DNA of 45,425 nucleotides from M55B129 sp964506505. Lineage in GTDB: Bacteria; Bacillota; Dethiobacteria; DTU022. The stretch's first letter is position 1. Each line of letters starts with the position of its first letter. The stretch spans positions 1 to 45,425 of the forward strand of contig CAZDKY010000022.1 of NCBI GenBank assembly GCA_964506505.1, written 5' to 3'. A program made the position numbers and the translations under genes. This document shows positions 15,451 through 23,892 of the stretch, in pieces. A model generated the notes under the pieces. The model did no database searches. It was not told where the DNA came from and was given only the letters and a program-made list of their open reading frames with translations.

Positions 15451-16469
15451 AGCGCCTCCTTCACCTGCCTCAGTATCTCCACTATGTCGATATTGACGGG
15501 ACAATAATTAATACATCGTCCGCATCCGACACAGGCTATGAGATCAAATTTATCTACATAATAACTGTATTTATGGTTGATCCGGTTTCTGGTTCTTTCC
15601 CGCCTTGTGGGCCGGGGGTTGTGTCCTGAAGCATGGCGGGTATATTCTTCAAACATGCATGAATCCCAGGTGCGGTAGCGTCGTGCTTCAAACCCCTCTG
15701 TTTCATCTTGGATATCAAAACAGTGGCAGGTAGGGCAAAGGTAAGTACATGTTCCACATCCGAGACAGGAAGCGGAGACTCTCTTCCAGAGAGGATCTTC
15801 CCACAACCCCGGTAATCCTTCCGCTATACCTTCAGTATCCACTGAACGATTGATCTTATTCTCGGCAACGACAATTAGTTTTTCTTTTTGCGCCAAAACA
15901 TCTTGACCCGCTTCTTCAAGAAGGCCTTCAACCTCTTTAATCAAGGCCTCTCCCTTCTCGGTTATAGTTTCCAGCAGGTACTTGTCCTCAAGATCAAACA
16001 TGATTACATCAAGGCCCTCGGTGGAAGCCGGCCCCCCGCCAACAGATGTGCAGAAACAGTTTAATCCCGGAGCATTGCAGGCCAAACCGACCAGGGTAAC
16101 CAGCTCAAGGTGCTTCAGATAATAAGGGTCGTCTACATCCCAGCGGAAGAGTTTTTCAACGATCTTCATAGCCCGGGCATCACAGGGACGAATACCGATT
16201 ATGATTTTTCTTTCATCTATCTCTGGAGCGGTCATTCCATGCTCATCGGCCTGAAAACGGTATAAAGTTTCGGTCTCCGGAAAAACTATTTCCTTTGGCG
16301 GGACCCTTGTATTGCAATATTCGGGCAGCTTTGGTTCCTTTCCTGAAAGGGGACCGAAGCGAATTGCTTCGCCTTCTTCTACCTGTGGCACCCAGACGTT
16401 CCCGGACAGTTTCCCAACAAATTCAGGCCATTTATCTTTATTCAATAGCATCGCTGACACATCATTCAC
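15447..16469 (-). CDS. 4Fe-4S dicluster electron-transfer subunit, FlxB/hydrogenase-beta/AsrA-like
   Basis: The 340-residue protein resembles the beta subunit of cytoplasmic hydrogenases and AsrA. The N-terminal two thirds holds a domain with IIIGIRPCDARAMKIVEKLF and LVGLACNAPGLNCFC, typical of this group. The C-terminus carries two ferredoxin-like clusters: CLGCGTCTYLCPTCHC near 235 and CVGCGRCINYCPVNID near 318. It would relay electrons between the FAD/NAD subunit and the rest of the complex. It starts two bases after the previous gene and overlaps the next by four, which indicates coupled translation. All cluster cysteines are present. Confidence 0.88.
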   Translation of the reverse strand: MNDVSAMLLNKDKWPEFVGKLSGNVWVPQVEEGEAIRFGPLSGKEPKLPEYCNTRVPPKEIVFPETETLYRFQADEHGMTAPEIDERKIIIGIRPCDARAMKIVEKLFRWDVDDPYYLKHLELVTLVGLACNAPGLNCFCTSVGGGPASTEGLDVIMFDLEDKYLLETITEKGEALIKEVEGLLEEAGQDVLAQKEKLIVVAENKINRSVDTEGIAEGLPGLWEDPLWKRVSASCLGCGTCTYLCPTCHCFDIQDETEGFEARRYRTWDSCMFEEYTRHASGHNPRPTRRERTRNRINHKYSYYVDKFDLIACVGCGRCINYCPVNIDIVEILRQVKEAL

Positions 16470-16471
16470 CT

Positions 16472-17452
16472 CTACAGTATGAAATCCTCGGGATCATCAG
16501 GCTTATAGCTGGCCTGGAACGGTTTACCATCTGGATCAAGACCGGGTTCAAAACCGTAATTATCCCGCACTTCGCGGGCCAATTTGCGATTTAAACGGCC
16601 CAAAGGAATTTTTACCGGGCAAACTCTTTCGCATTCGCCGCATTCAACACAGCGTCCAGCCAGATGAAAAGCCCGGGCAATATGAAAAGCAGTATTTTCG
16701 GAAAAATTTACAGCCCGGTTAATCCAGGTCGGATTAAGTCGATCAAGGATGCAATCTTCACAATAACACAGGGGGCAAACATTGCGGCAGCTGTAACAAC
16801 GTATGCATCTGGAAAACTGTTCTTCCCAGTATTCCCAGCGTTCTGCAACGTTCTTTCCCTCAATCTCTGACACTCCTGTATCTTCTTTCGTTTGCCACGG
16901 TTTTACCGGTTCCCCAATCATAATATCACTGATCACCGGATTGGGATAACGGCAAAGGCGGCATTTTTCGGCCAAAACCTCTTCCCTTTTAACAGGGATC
17001 TCTTCTCCACCCCGGATAAGGACAAAATCTTCCCCACTCCATTTTAATTCTGTGTTCTCTGCAACTTCCGGGTATTTAGCAACCAGAAGATTCACGTCTA
17101 CAACACCCGGGCAGGGACAGCCAATTACAATGATTTGCTCACGCTCAATTCCCTTTTCGACGAGAATCTGGGCTACAGCCCGGCTGTCGCATCCTTTAAC
17201 CATCAGCGCCACTTTGCGTGTGTCCGGCTTCTGACCGCGTGGCAGTGGTGGTTTTTCAACCAGGGTCAGGTAGGTAACCAGGTTGGCGGTGCAAAGGGGA
17301 GAAAATATCAAATCTTCAGCATCAGCCTCGTTTTCAATAAAAACCGGTGAGACCCGGTAACCATATGTCCCCTTTTTCCAACCGATCAGGTACTTCACAT
17401 CATCCCTGGCCACCACTTCAGCAGCAGTCTTTCGTAATTGTTCAAGATCCAT
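16472..17452 (-). CDS. 4Fe-4S dicluster electron-transfer subunit, FlxC-like
   Basis: The 326-residue protein is related to the previous class of subunit but distinct in sequence. The N-terminal part contains VALMVKGCDSRAVAQIL and IIVIGCPCPGVVD, a pattern of FrhB/hydrogenase-beta-like proteins; KCRLCRYPNPVISD near 163 adds more cysteines. Two C-terminal clusters are CIRCYSCRNVCPLCYCEDC near 217 and CVECGECERVCPVK near 270. It lies between MvhD and the FlxB-like gene with gaps of 17 and two bases. In Desulfovibrio FlxABCD-HdrABC a pair of such iron-sulfur proteins connects NAD(P)H oxidation to HdrA, and the same role is inferred here. Confidence 0.87.
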   Translation of the reverse strand: MDLEQLRKTAAEVVARDDVKYLIGWKKGTYGYRVSPVFIENEADAEDLIFSPLCTANLVTYLTLVEKPPLPRGQKPDTRKVALMVKGCDSRAVAQILVEKGIEREQIIVIGCPCPGVVDVNLLVAKYPEVAENTELKWSGEDFVLIRGGEEIPVKREEVLAEKCRLCRYPNPVISDIMIGEPVKPWQTKEDTGVSEIEGKNVAERWEYWEEQFSRCIRCYSCRNVCPLCYCEDCILDRLNPTWINRAVNFSENTAFHIARAFHLAGRCVECGECERVCPVKIPLGRLNRKLAREVRDNYGFEPGLDPDGKPFQASYKPDDPEDFIL

Positions 17453-17469
17453 CTTTTCCAGGACTCCTC

Positions 17470-17901
17470 CTACCAGTCGATCTGCCGGCGCCTGAAGCCT
17501 TCAAAAGGCCCGGCAGCACGAACGTCTTCAACTGTTTTTTCCACAACTTCTTTCCACTTGTGACCTTCAGAAGCTGAAACCCAGCTCATATGGAAACGGC
17601 GCGGATCGACACCAACGAATTCAAGCAGGTCCTTAAAAATGCCGAGACGGCGCCGGGCATAGTAATTTCCTTCCATATAATGGCAGTCTCCCGGGTGACA
17701 ACCTGAAACAAGGACCCCATCAGCTCCCTGTTGCAGGGCATTCATTACATAAAGCGGGTTGACTCGTCCGGAACACATCACCCTGATAACCTTGATGTTA
17801 GCCGGGTAATGGACCCGGCTCGTGCCGGCCAGGTCAGCTCCGGCATAAGAACACCAGTTACATAAAAAAGCGACAATGTTTGGTTCAAAATCTTCACTCA
17901 T
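17470..17901 (-). CDS. mvhD: MvhD/FlxD-type 2Fe-2S electron-transfer protein
   Basis: The 143-residue protein matches the MvhD delta subunit that passes electrons to HdrA. Conserved cysteines are seen in FLCNWCSYAGADLAG near 13-27, VMCSGRVNP near 43 and SGCHPGDCHYMEGN near 66-79. In some archaeal homologues one of these positions is selenocysteine; here all are cysteine and no in-frame TGA is used. The ATG overlaps the hdrA stop by four bases, so the two are translationally coupled, in keeping with their physical contact in known Hdr complexes. The next gene begins 17 bases later. Confidence 0.93.
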   Translation of the reverse strand: MSEDFEPNIVAFLCNWCSYAGADLAGTSRVHYPANIKVIRVMCSGRVNPLYVMNALQQGADGVLVSGCHPGDCHYMEGNYYARRRLGIFKDLLEFVGVDPRRFHMSWVSASEGHKWKEVVEKTVEDVRAAGPFEGFRRRQIDW

Positions 17902-19898
17902 CTTGTTCCCCCCAGTGCGGCAATTTGCGGTAAAATCTGGCGATCGCGGAACGATTTAGGCTGAATTGAATCTGACAAGCAGACGGAAGAACAGGAACCG
18001 CAACCCTTGCAGAGCGCTTCGTTAACCCGGGCTACTTCCAACTCGTGGCCAAAGCGGTTGACGGTCACCAGTTCGATGGCCGAATAAGGACAGACACTGA
18101 CGCAATATCCGCAGCCCCGACAGGTCGCTTCATTTACCGTAGCCACCTGGGCATTAATTGTCACCTTACCACGAGCCAGGGGCACCATGGCCGAAGCAGC
18201 TGCTCCCTTGGCCTGTGCTACAGTATCGGGAATATCCTTCGGCCCCTGACAGCAACCGGCCAGAAAAACACCGTCTGTTGCTGTATCAACAGGCCGCAGT
18301 TTGGGATGTGCTTCCAGGAAAAATTTATCTCCCGATTGGGATAACCGCAGTAGATCCATCACTTCGCGCATATCGGCACGCGGTTCCAATCCGACAGCCA
18401 AAACAACCATATCAACTTCATCTTCGAGCGGAGTCGCAGTGAGAGTATCTTCTACCTTGACCACCAGCTTGTTGCCCCGTTTAAAAATTTCAGAGGGATT
18501 GCCCCTGATGTAACGAACATTCTCTCGCCGCACACGGTCATAAAATTCTTCATAACCCTTTCCAAAGGCTCGAACATCGATGTAATAGACCCTGATCTTT
18601 GCATCGGGGATCTTCTCCCTGAGCAAATGAGCCTGTTTGGCTGTATACATGCAGCAAACCCTCGAGCAGTACTCATTACCAACGCTGGCATCACGCGAAC
18701 CGACACATTTTATAAAAGCAATTTCTTTAGGCACAATTTCCTCTTCACCGTTAAAAACCTTAATTTCTCCACCGGTTGGCCCGGATGAAGAAACAAGCCT
18801 TTCCATCTCCATACCGGTGATCACGTTGGGATAATTGCTGTAGCCATATTCCGGCTTTCTTGATGCGTCAAAAGTGTCAAATCCGGTTGCGACAATAATT
18901 GCCCCTACCTTGAACTCTACTATTTCGTCTTGCTGCTCAAAGTTTATTGCTCCAGCCTGGCAGGCCTCCTCACACGTAGGCCCTTTGCCGCATTTTCCAC
19001 GGGTCAGCATGAGGCAGTTCTCGGGATCGATCGTATACTTGGCCGGCACTGCCTGGGGAAAAGGCATATAGATAGCCGAACGTTTACCCATACCCTCGTC
19101 GAATTCACTTGTAATGCGGTTAGCCAGCCGGCAAGCGTTGGCACACTCGCCGCATCCGGTACATTTATCAACATCCACATATCGAGCTTTTTTCCGTACT
19201 TTAATGGTAAAATTACCCACAAACCCGTTGACCTCTTCCACCTTCGAATAGGTCAGAAGTTCGATATTGGGATGACTGGCACAATCGACCATCTTCGGGG
19301 TCAGGATACATGCCGAGCAATCCAGCGTGGGGAAAGTTTTATCCAGTTGAGCCATTCGTCCGCCAATTGAAGGACTTTTTTCAACCAGATATACTTTAAA
19401 CCCGGCATCGGCAATATCAAGAGCCGCCTGGATACCGGCTATCCCGGCGCCGATAATCAGAGCAGCCGGTTCAGCATCAACTTCCTTGCTTTCAAGAGGT
19501 TCCAGCAGCCTGACTTTGGCCACGGCAGAGGCAACCAGTTTTTTGGCTTTGGCGGTACCTTCGGTCATGTCTTCGTGAACCCATGAACACTGTTCACGGA
19601 TATTGGCTATCTCCAGAAAATATGGGTTGAGACCCTCTTCCTGGACTGCCTTCCTGAAGGTCGTTTCGTGCATCCGCGGCGAACAGGAGGCTACTATAAC
19701 CCGGTTCAACCCCTGTTCCCTGATATCTTTTTTTATCAGAGCCTGCCCGGGATCTGAACACATATATGAGTAAGTACGCGCCACGTGGACATTGGGCAGA
19801 TTCTGTGCATATTTTGCAACTGCATCTACATCCACCGTTGCGGATATGTTAATTCCGCAATGGCATACGTAAAGACCTATTCTGGGTTTATCCGTCAT
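17898..19898 (-). CDS. hdrA: HdrA-type flavin electron-bifurcating subunit
   Basis: The 666-residue protein is a complete HdrA. It has the N-terminal cluster domain (GLYVCHCGINI near 8-18, VASCSPRMHETTFR near 70), the FAD site IIGAGIAGIQAALDIADAG near 145, an inserted ferredoxin-like region (CTGCGECANACR, KCGKGPTCEEACQAG), a CCMY segment, and two C-terminal 4Fe-4S clusters (CRGCGYCVSVCP, CKGCGSCSSVCL). In methanogens and sulfate reducers HdrA splits electron pairs between a low-potential ferredoxin and the HdrB site. ATG at 19898 is preferred to that at 19910, whose ribosome site would touch the codon. It sits 42 bases after etfA and overlaps mvhD. This placement of an ETF directly before HdrA is unusual. 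Confidence 0.94.
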   Translation of the reverse strand: MTDKPRIGLYVCHCGINISATVDVDAVAKYAQNLPNVHVARTYSYMCSDPGQALIKKDIREQGLNRVIVASCSPRMHETTFRKAVQEEGLNPYFLEIANIREQCSWVHEDMTEGTAKAKKLVASAVAKVRLLEPLESKEVDAEPAALIIGAGIAGIQAALDIADAGFKVYLVEKSPSIGGRMAQLDKTFPTLDCSACILTPKMVDCASHPNIELLTYSKVEEVNGFVGNFTIKVRKKARYVDVDKCTGCGECANACRLANRITSEFDEGMGKRSAIYMPFPQAVPAKYTIDPENCLMLTRGKCGKGPTCEEACQAGAINFEQQDEIVEFKVGAIIVATGFDTFDASRKPEYGYSNYPNVITGMEMERLVSSSGPTGGEIKVFNGEEEIVPKEIAFIKCVGSRDASVGNEYCSRVCCMYTAKQAHLLREKIPDAKIRVYYIDVRAFGKGYEEFYDRVRRENVRYIRGNPSEIFKRGNKLVVKVEDTLTATPLEDEVDMVVLAVGLEPRADMREVMDLLRLSQSGDKFFLEAHPKLRPVDTATDGVFLAGCCQGPKDIPDTVAQAKGAAASAMVPLARGKVTINAQVATVNEATCRGCGYCVSVCPYSAIELVTVNRFGHELEVARVNEALCKGCGSCSSVCLSDSIQPKSFRDRQILPQIAALGGTR

Positions 19899-19940
19899 CT
19901 GACTTTTCATCCTCCCGCAAAGATTGGCCCTCTTAAACCT

Positions 19941-20918
19941 TTAGCTTTTCAGTTCTTTCAGCTTTTCGGTTAATTTGGGGACAACCTTGAACATATCTTC
20001 GACAATAGCATAGTCAGCTACATTAAAAATAGGGGCCTCGGGGTCCTTGTTGATGGCCACCACCGTTTTGGCTCCTTTCATGCCGGCAACATGCTGGAAC
20101 GCGCCGGAGATACCCATGGCAATATAAAGTTTTGGCTTGACTGTTTTTCCGGACGTTCCCACCTGGCGATCCTGCGAAATCCAACCGGCATCGGTAGCCG
20201 CCCGCGAACCGGCAATGTCCGCTTTTACAGCTTTGGCCAGTTCTTCAATAAGAGGCAAATTTTTATCCTCCTTCAATCCGCGACCGACGGCTACAAGAAT
20301 ATCGGACTGGGTAATATCAACATCGCCTACTTCCGCTTCAATATATTCAACAAATTTACGGTAATCGAGATCCTCCTTCAGGGGTGTATCAATTTTTTCT
20401 ACCGGCCCTGCAGTGGCAGGTTCAGGTGCTTCGGCTATTCCTTCTCTTATAGTTACCAGGTATGTATCCGCCGGTCTGAAAGCAACAATAGCATTAACCT
20501 TACCGGAATAAAGCTGACGGGTCGCCTTGAGAGCACCGTCAGTATATTCCAGGGCGATCGCTTCCATGACCAGGGGCATTTTTTTCTCCACAGCCAGGGA
20601 GGGCATAAAGTCAACGCCCTGTGCTGTGTGTCCGGTCATTACCACCGACGGTTTAAGATCGTCAATTACAGCCGAGATTACTTTCTGATATTTTTCACCG
20701 TTAAAGTCTTCAAAAAGCGGGTCGTCAATAACCAGAACTTTAACTCCATATGAAGCGATTTTGGCAGCCATTTCATCCACGCCGCTTCCGATGAGAAGGA
20801 CTACAGCTTCTCCGCCCATGTCTGAGGACAATTGCGGGGCAATGGCCAGCATTTCAAAAGTGATTTCCCTCAAGGATCCCTGGCGGTGTTCTGCTAATAC
20901 AAGGATATTTCCCATCAT
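19941..20918 (-). CDS. etfA: Electron transfer flavoprotein, alpha subunit
   Basis: The 325-residue protein pairs with EtfB to form a flavoprotein that carries electrons from or to acyl-CoA dehydrogenases and similar partners. The C-terminal FAD domain is canonical: GSRAATDAGWISQDRQVGTS, KPKLYIAMGISGAFQHVAGM and VVAINKDPEAPIFNVADY. The N-terminal part (GNILVLAEHRQGSLREIT) is of the short type. ATG at 20918 overlaps the etfB stop, with AAGGAGG upstream. No extra ferredoxin domain is fused, unlike some clostridial EtfA proteins. Whether this pair is a bifurcating ETF with a second FAD in EtfB cannot be settled by eye. Confidence 0.95.
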   Translation of the reverse strand: MMGNILVLAEHRQGSLREITFEMLAIAPQLSSDMGGEAVVLLIGSGVDEMAAKIASYGVKVLVIDDPLFEDFNGEKYQKVISAVIDDLKPSVVMTGHTAQGVDFMPSLAVEKKMPLVMEAIALEYTDGALKATRQLYSGKVNAIVAFRPADTYLVTIREGIAEAPEPATAGPVEKIDTPLKEDLDYRKFVEYIEAEVGDVDITQSDILVAVGRGLKEDKNLPLIEELAKAVKADIAGSRAATDAGWISQDRQVGTSGKTVKPKLYIAMGISGAFQHVAGMKGAKTVVAINKDPEAPIFNVADYAIVEDMFKVVPKLTEKLKELKS

Positions 20919-21703
20919 ACTAAGCCTCCTTTAACCAGGATGGATGCCAGTTTTTCAGCTTTTTCATCAGGTTCACCCTCTATAAATTCGGCAGCTGATT
21001 CAATTTCTGGGATATAAAGCTGCTCCAGGATGACCCCGGAAGCTTCGGCATCAACATCATTCGGATCAAGACCAAGGTCTTCGAGATTGACTACTTTCAA
21101 TTCTTTCTTCTGGGCTTCGCGTATGCCCCGGATTGGTGCATAACGCGGCTCGTTGATACCGGTCTGGATAGTCAGGACTGCCGGTAAAACAAGTTCAACT
21201 ACTTCCATCAACCCGCCTTCCAGTTCCCGGTAAGCTTTAACTTTACCATCAAGAATCTCCAATTTTTTAACCATTGTGGCATGATTAAATCCCAGCTCTT
21301 CTGCCAGGGCCGCACCGGTTGCCATGTGCCCGTCGTCACCGGCCATGCAGCCCGTCAAAACAAGATCACATTCGTGGCCCTTGATCGCTCCGGCCAGGAC
21401 CCTGGCTACTATCAAGGGATCATGACCGGCAATCCTGTCGTCTTCAACCCGGATCGCCTGGTCACACCCTTTGGCCATAGCCATTCTGATCATCACATCG
21501 GATTGTTTGGGACCGATTGAGGCAACAGTGATGTCGCCACCCCTGGCTTCTTTGATTAAAACCGATTCCTCAACGGCATAATTATCAGCATCGTTGATAT
21601 CAAAAGAAAAACGACTGCTGTCAACGGTTACGCCGTCGGGGTTGACCTTTACTTCCGCTTCGGAAGTGTCGGGCACATACTTGATACAAACAAATGTTTT
21701 CAT
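20915..21703 (-). CDS. etfB: Electron transfer flavoprotein, beta subunit
   Basis: The 262-residue protein is EtfB, holding the nucleotide (AMP, or FAD in bifurcating types). Landmarks are IKYVPDTSEAEVKVNPDG at the N-terminus, INDADNYAVEESV, LVLTGCMAGDDGHMATGAAL and the ETF-beta signature region LPAVLTIQTGINEPRYAP near 185. ATG at 21703 has GGAG six bases upstream; the longer TTG start at 21724 is less likely. It is 36 bases after the HdrCB-like gene and overlaps etfA by four bases. The partner dehydrogenase is not adjacent; an acyl-CoA dehydrogenase lies about 20 kb away. Confidence 0.95.
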   Translation of the reverse strand: MKTFVCIKYVPDTSEAEVKVNPDGVTVDSSRFSFDINDADNYAVEESVLIKEARGGDITVASIGPKQSDVMIRMAMAKGCDQAIRVEDDRIAGHDPLIVARVLAGAIKGHECDLVLTGCMAGDDGHMATGAALAEELGFNHATMVKKLEILDGKVKAYRELEGGLMEVVELVLPAVLTIQTGINEPRYAPIRGIREAQKKELKVVNLEDLGLDPNDVDAEASGVILEQLYIPEIESAAEFIEGEPDEKAEKLASILVKGGLV

Positions 21704-21739
21704 TCCTAACTCCACCTCCAGCAAGATTTATAAATTAAT

Positions 21740-22876
21740 TTATTCTTCCACAACTTCTCCGAGCAGCTCCATTATTTCAGCCACTTGCATTTCTTCTTCA
21801 AAGCCAAGCCCTTTGAGAGCATCTTCAAGGGTGAGCAAACAGAAAGGACAAGAGACAGCTACAATGTCAGCCCCCAGAGCTCTAGCATCTTTAATTCTTG
21901 TTTCCGCCAACCGCTCTTTTTTTGAATGAGATTCAACCCACATTTTACCACCACTGCCCTCACAACAAAGACTGCGCTCGCGGCAGCGATCGAATTCAAG
22001 CAGTTCAACACCCGGTATTTTTTGCAGAACACTGCGCGGCTCATCGTATACACCACTCAATTTACCCAGGTAACAGGGATCATGGTAAACAATTTTTTTC
22101 TGCAACTCACCCCTCCAGGGAATTTTGTTTTCCCCGACTAGTTCGTCAAAAAACTGGGTATAATGAATAACTTCACTTTTGAGGTCAGGATAGTAGGTTT
22201 TGAAAGCACTGAAACAATGCGGTGAAAAAGCAACAATTCTTTTGGCCTCATAGCTGTTTAGAAGTTCCGTGTTATCTTCGATTAGCATTTCAAAAAGGCC
22301 TTCTTCACCAAGTGTACGCACCTCACTGCCACAGCAGGTTTCATCGGTGCCAATGAACCCATAATCAAGATCCAGTTTGTTCAGAATGCGAACCATGTTG
22401 CGAGCAATAATCTGCAATCGCGGGTCATAAGCAATGGTGCAGCAAACAAAAAAAAGGTTTTCCACAGGCACACCCGGCTCGGCCATTTTTACATCAAGAC
22501 CGTCCATCCAATCACAGCGGGTCGCCCGCGGCTTTTCCCAGGGATTCCCTTCCAGTAAAACGCTCTGCAGAGCATCACGTACTGTTGGTTCAACCTTACC
22601 GCTCTCGACAACCATGGACCGCAGGGCAAGAAGAACTTCAAGCGGCTTCAACCCCTTGGGGCAGCGAACAGCACAGGTATTGCAGGTCGTGCAATCCCAG
22701 ATTTCCGCAAGTCTGGCCAATTCATCAAGTTTTTCTTCATTATAGGCATCGTATACAAAGCGGCGCACATTAAGATCTGCCCGGACAGTAACGGGACATC
22801 CTCCTGTACAGCGCCCGCACTGAATACAGCCGAGCAGGTCAAATTTTTCAGTAAAAGAATTGGTTTCGCTTATCAT
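21740..22876 (-). CDS. Fused HdrC-HdrB-like iron-sulfur protein
   Basis: The protein of about 378 residues joins an HdrC-like ferredoxin part (CIQCGRCTGGCP near residue 16 and CTTCNTCAVRCP near 60) to an HdrB-like part with two CCG domains (VCCTIAYDP to TCCGSE, and DPCYLGKLSG to SLCCEGSGG). CCG domains in HdrB hold two noncubane 4Fe-4S clusters that reduce disulfides; in other relatives they serve lactate, glycerol-3-phosphate or ETF-linked electron flow. There are no membrane helices, unlike some ETF:quinone-linked relatives. Of several ATGs the one at 22876 is preferred because GGGGT lies just upstream. It is the first gene of the operon, starting about 30 bases from an insertion-sequence end. 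Confidence 0.87.
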   Translation of the reverse strand: MISETNSFTEKFDLLGCIQCGRCTGGCPVTVRADLNVRRFVYDAYNEEKLDELARLAEIWDCTTCNTCAVRCPKGLKPLEVLLALRSMVVESGKVEPTVRDALQSVLLEGNPWEKPRATRCDWMDGLDVKMAEPGVPVENLFFVCCTIAYDPRLQIIARNMVRILNKLDLDYGFIGTDETCCGSEVRTLGEEGLFEMLIEDNTELLNSYEAKRIVAFSPHCFSAFKTYYPDLKSEVIHYTQFFDELVGENKIPWRGELQKKIVYHDPCYLGKLSGVYDEPRSVLQKIPGVELLEFDRCRERSLCCEGSGGKMWVESHSKKERLAETRIKDARALGADIVAVSCPFCLLTLEDALKGLGFEEEMQVAEIMELLGEVVEE

Positions 22877-22905
22877 AATCATACCCCGCATCATAAATTT
22901 TATTT

Positions 22906-22924
22906 AGGGCTTGCTTAAGAGCCC
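22906..22924. repeat. Terminal inverted repeat, operon-proximal end
   Basis: AGGGCTTGCTTAAGAGCCC; matches the reverse complement of 23874-23892 at 16 of 19 positions. Confidence 0.65.
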
Positions 22925-22938
22925 TTGTTAACAAGAAA

Positions 22939-23790
22939 CTATGCAACGGTGAATATATCACGCCTCGCAAAATTCATAAAACAAGCTCTCATTGAAAGTA
23001 AAATGCTCTTTGAATAAGAAACAAAAAGATCACGATAACCCCTGGCCAGGTTCATCACGATCAGGCTAATGATAATGGTTACTTCACTTGTCTGTTTCAG
23101 TTTCTTCTTGATCAGGCTCAGGCCGTATTGTCTTTTTCCTTTGCCAAACTTGTCTTCGATGGAGATGCCGCCTGTCTCATCCTGCCGGGCCAGCATTTTA
23201 AGCACTTTGCCCGTCTCCTTTGGTGGTCGGCCCAGACTGAGGCCGCTTAAGCAAATGTCGGATGGGACACAGGTAGCATCCGTCAGCATTTCATACTTTT
23301 TCTGGAAAGTATCACCTGCACTGTTCCGATCCGGATCCCCTCTTGCTGCAGAAGGGGGATCGTGATCATATCTGTTCTGCATTTTGCAGATAGTCTCGTT
23401 TATTTCGGTGAGTTTTTTTAAACCGAAGTGTTTGCGGAGAAAAACCATCAAAGAAAGGTCAAAGGGTTTCTCGGTGATGAATTCTTTATAACCCAGGAAA
23501 TAATGCAGGTAGGGGTTTCCCCGGATTCGCCCTACCGTTTCTTCATCTATAAAGCCCAGGATTTTTTTGATCATTAAGGCTCCGAAGGCTAATCTGGCCG
23601 TTTTTGCTAAGTTGCCTGTTCCGCTGGAGAAAAGATCGGCATAGTCACTTTCAATCTTATCCCAGGGAATCATCTTCGCCTTGACCAACCAGCAATTAGC
23701 GGCTAATAGATAGCCACCAAAGGGTATCAGAAAATCGTCTATTGCGGTCTGGTTGTCTTTTTTCCGATACAATAGTGTCACCTCAAGCAC
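22939..23790 (-). pseudogene. Transposase with a large in-frame internal deletion
   Basis: The 283-residue frame has the N-terminal DUF772-like half of an IS1182/IS5-group transposase (RLAFGALMIKKILGFIDEE, NPYLHYFLGYKEF) and the C-terminal end (LGRPPK, IEDKFGKGKRQYGL, SEVTIIISLIVMNL). At about residue 179, near base 23252, the text jumps from TDATCVPSDI to CLSGLSLGRPPK. Full-length relatives of roughly 450-500 residues have some 190 residues between these points, including two of the three DDE catalytic acids; only the glutamate of IEDKFG remains. The reading frame is kept across the gap, but the product should not be able to transpose itself. Confidence 0.75.
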
Positions 23791-23873
23791 AAGGTTTTGA
23801 AGATCTGCGAGGATTTTCCTTGCACTTATTATCCCATAAAATGGGCTGAAATACTATATTTTAAAGGCCTTTT

Positions 23874-23892
23874 GGGCTACTAAGGAAGCCCT
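23874..23892. repeat. Terminal inverted repeat, selB-proximal end
   Basis: GGGCTACTAAGGAAGCCCT; inverted partner of 22906-22924. Confidence 0.65.

Larger units (their letters stand above)
22906..23892 (-). mobile_element. Internally deleted IS1182/IS5-type insertion sequence
   Basis: A 987-base unit is bounded by imperfect inverted repeats at 22906-22924 and 23874-23892 (AGGGCTT, then CTTA, then AGCCC shared at the same spacing, 16 of 19 positions). It contains one minus-strand transposase frame whose middle is missing. No target-site duplication is evident. The element points toward, and lies just upstream of, the Etf-Hdr-Flx operon. Confidence 0.75.

Noticed and set aside
15451..15504. N-terminal extension of the FlxA-like protein
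   Set aside because: The extension overlaps the FlxB-like gene, has no ribosome site and no family similarity; the ATGA overlap at 15450 fits.
23761..23830. Minus-strand CTTCAAAAC text resembling a tRNA-Sec anticodon loop near selB
   Set aside because: The flanks do not form acceptor, D or T stems, and the stretch is the start of the transposase unit.
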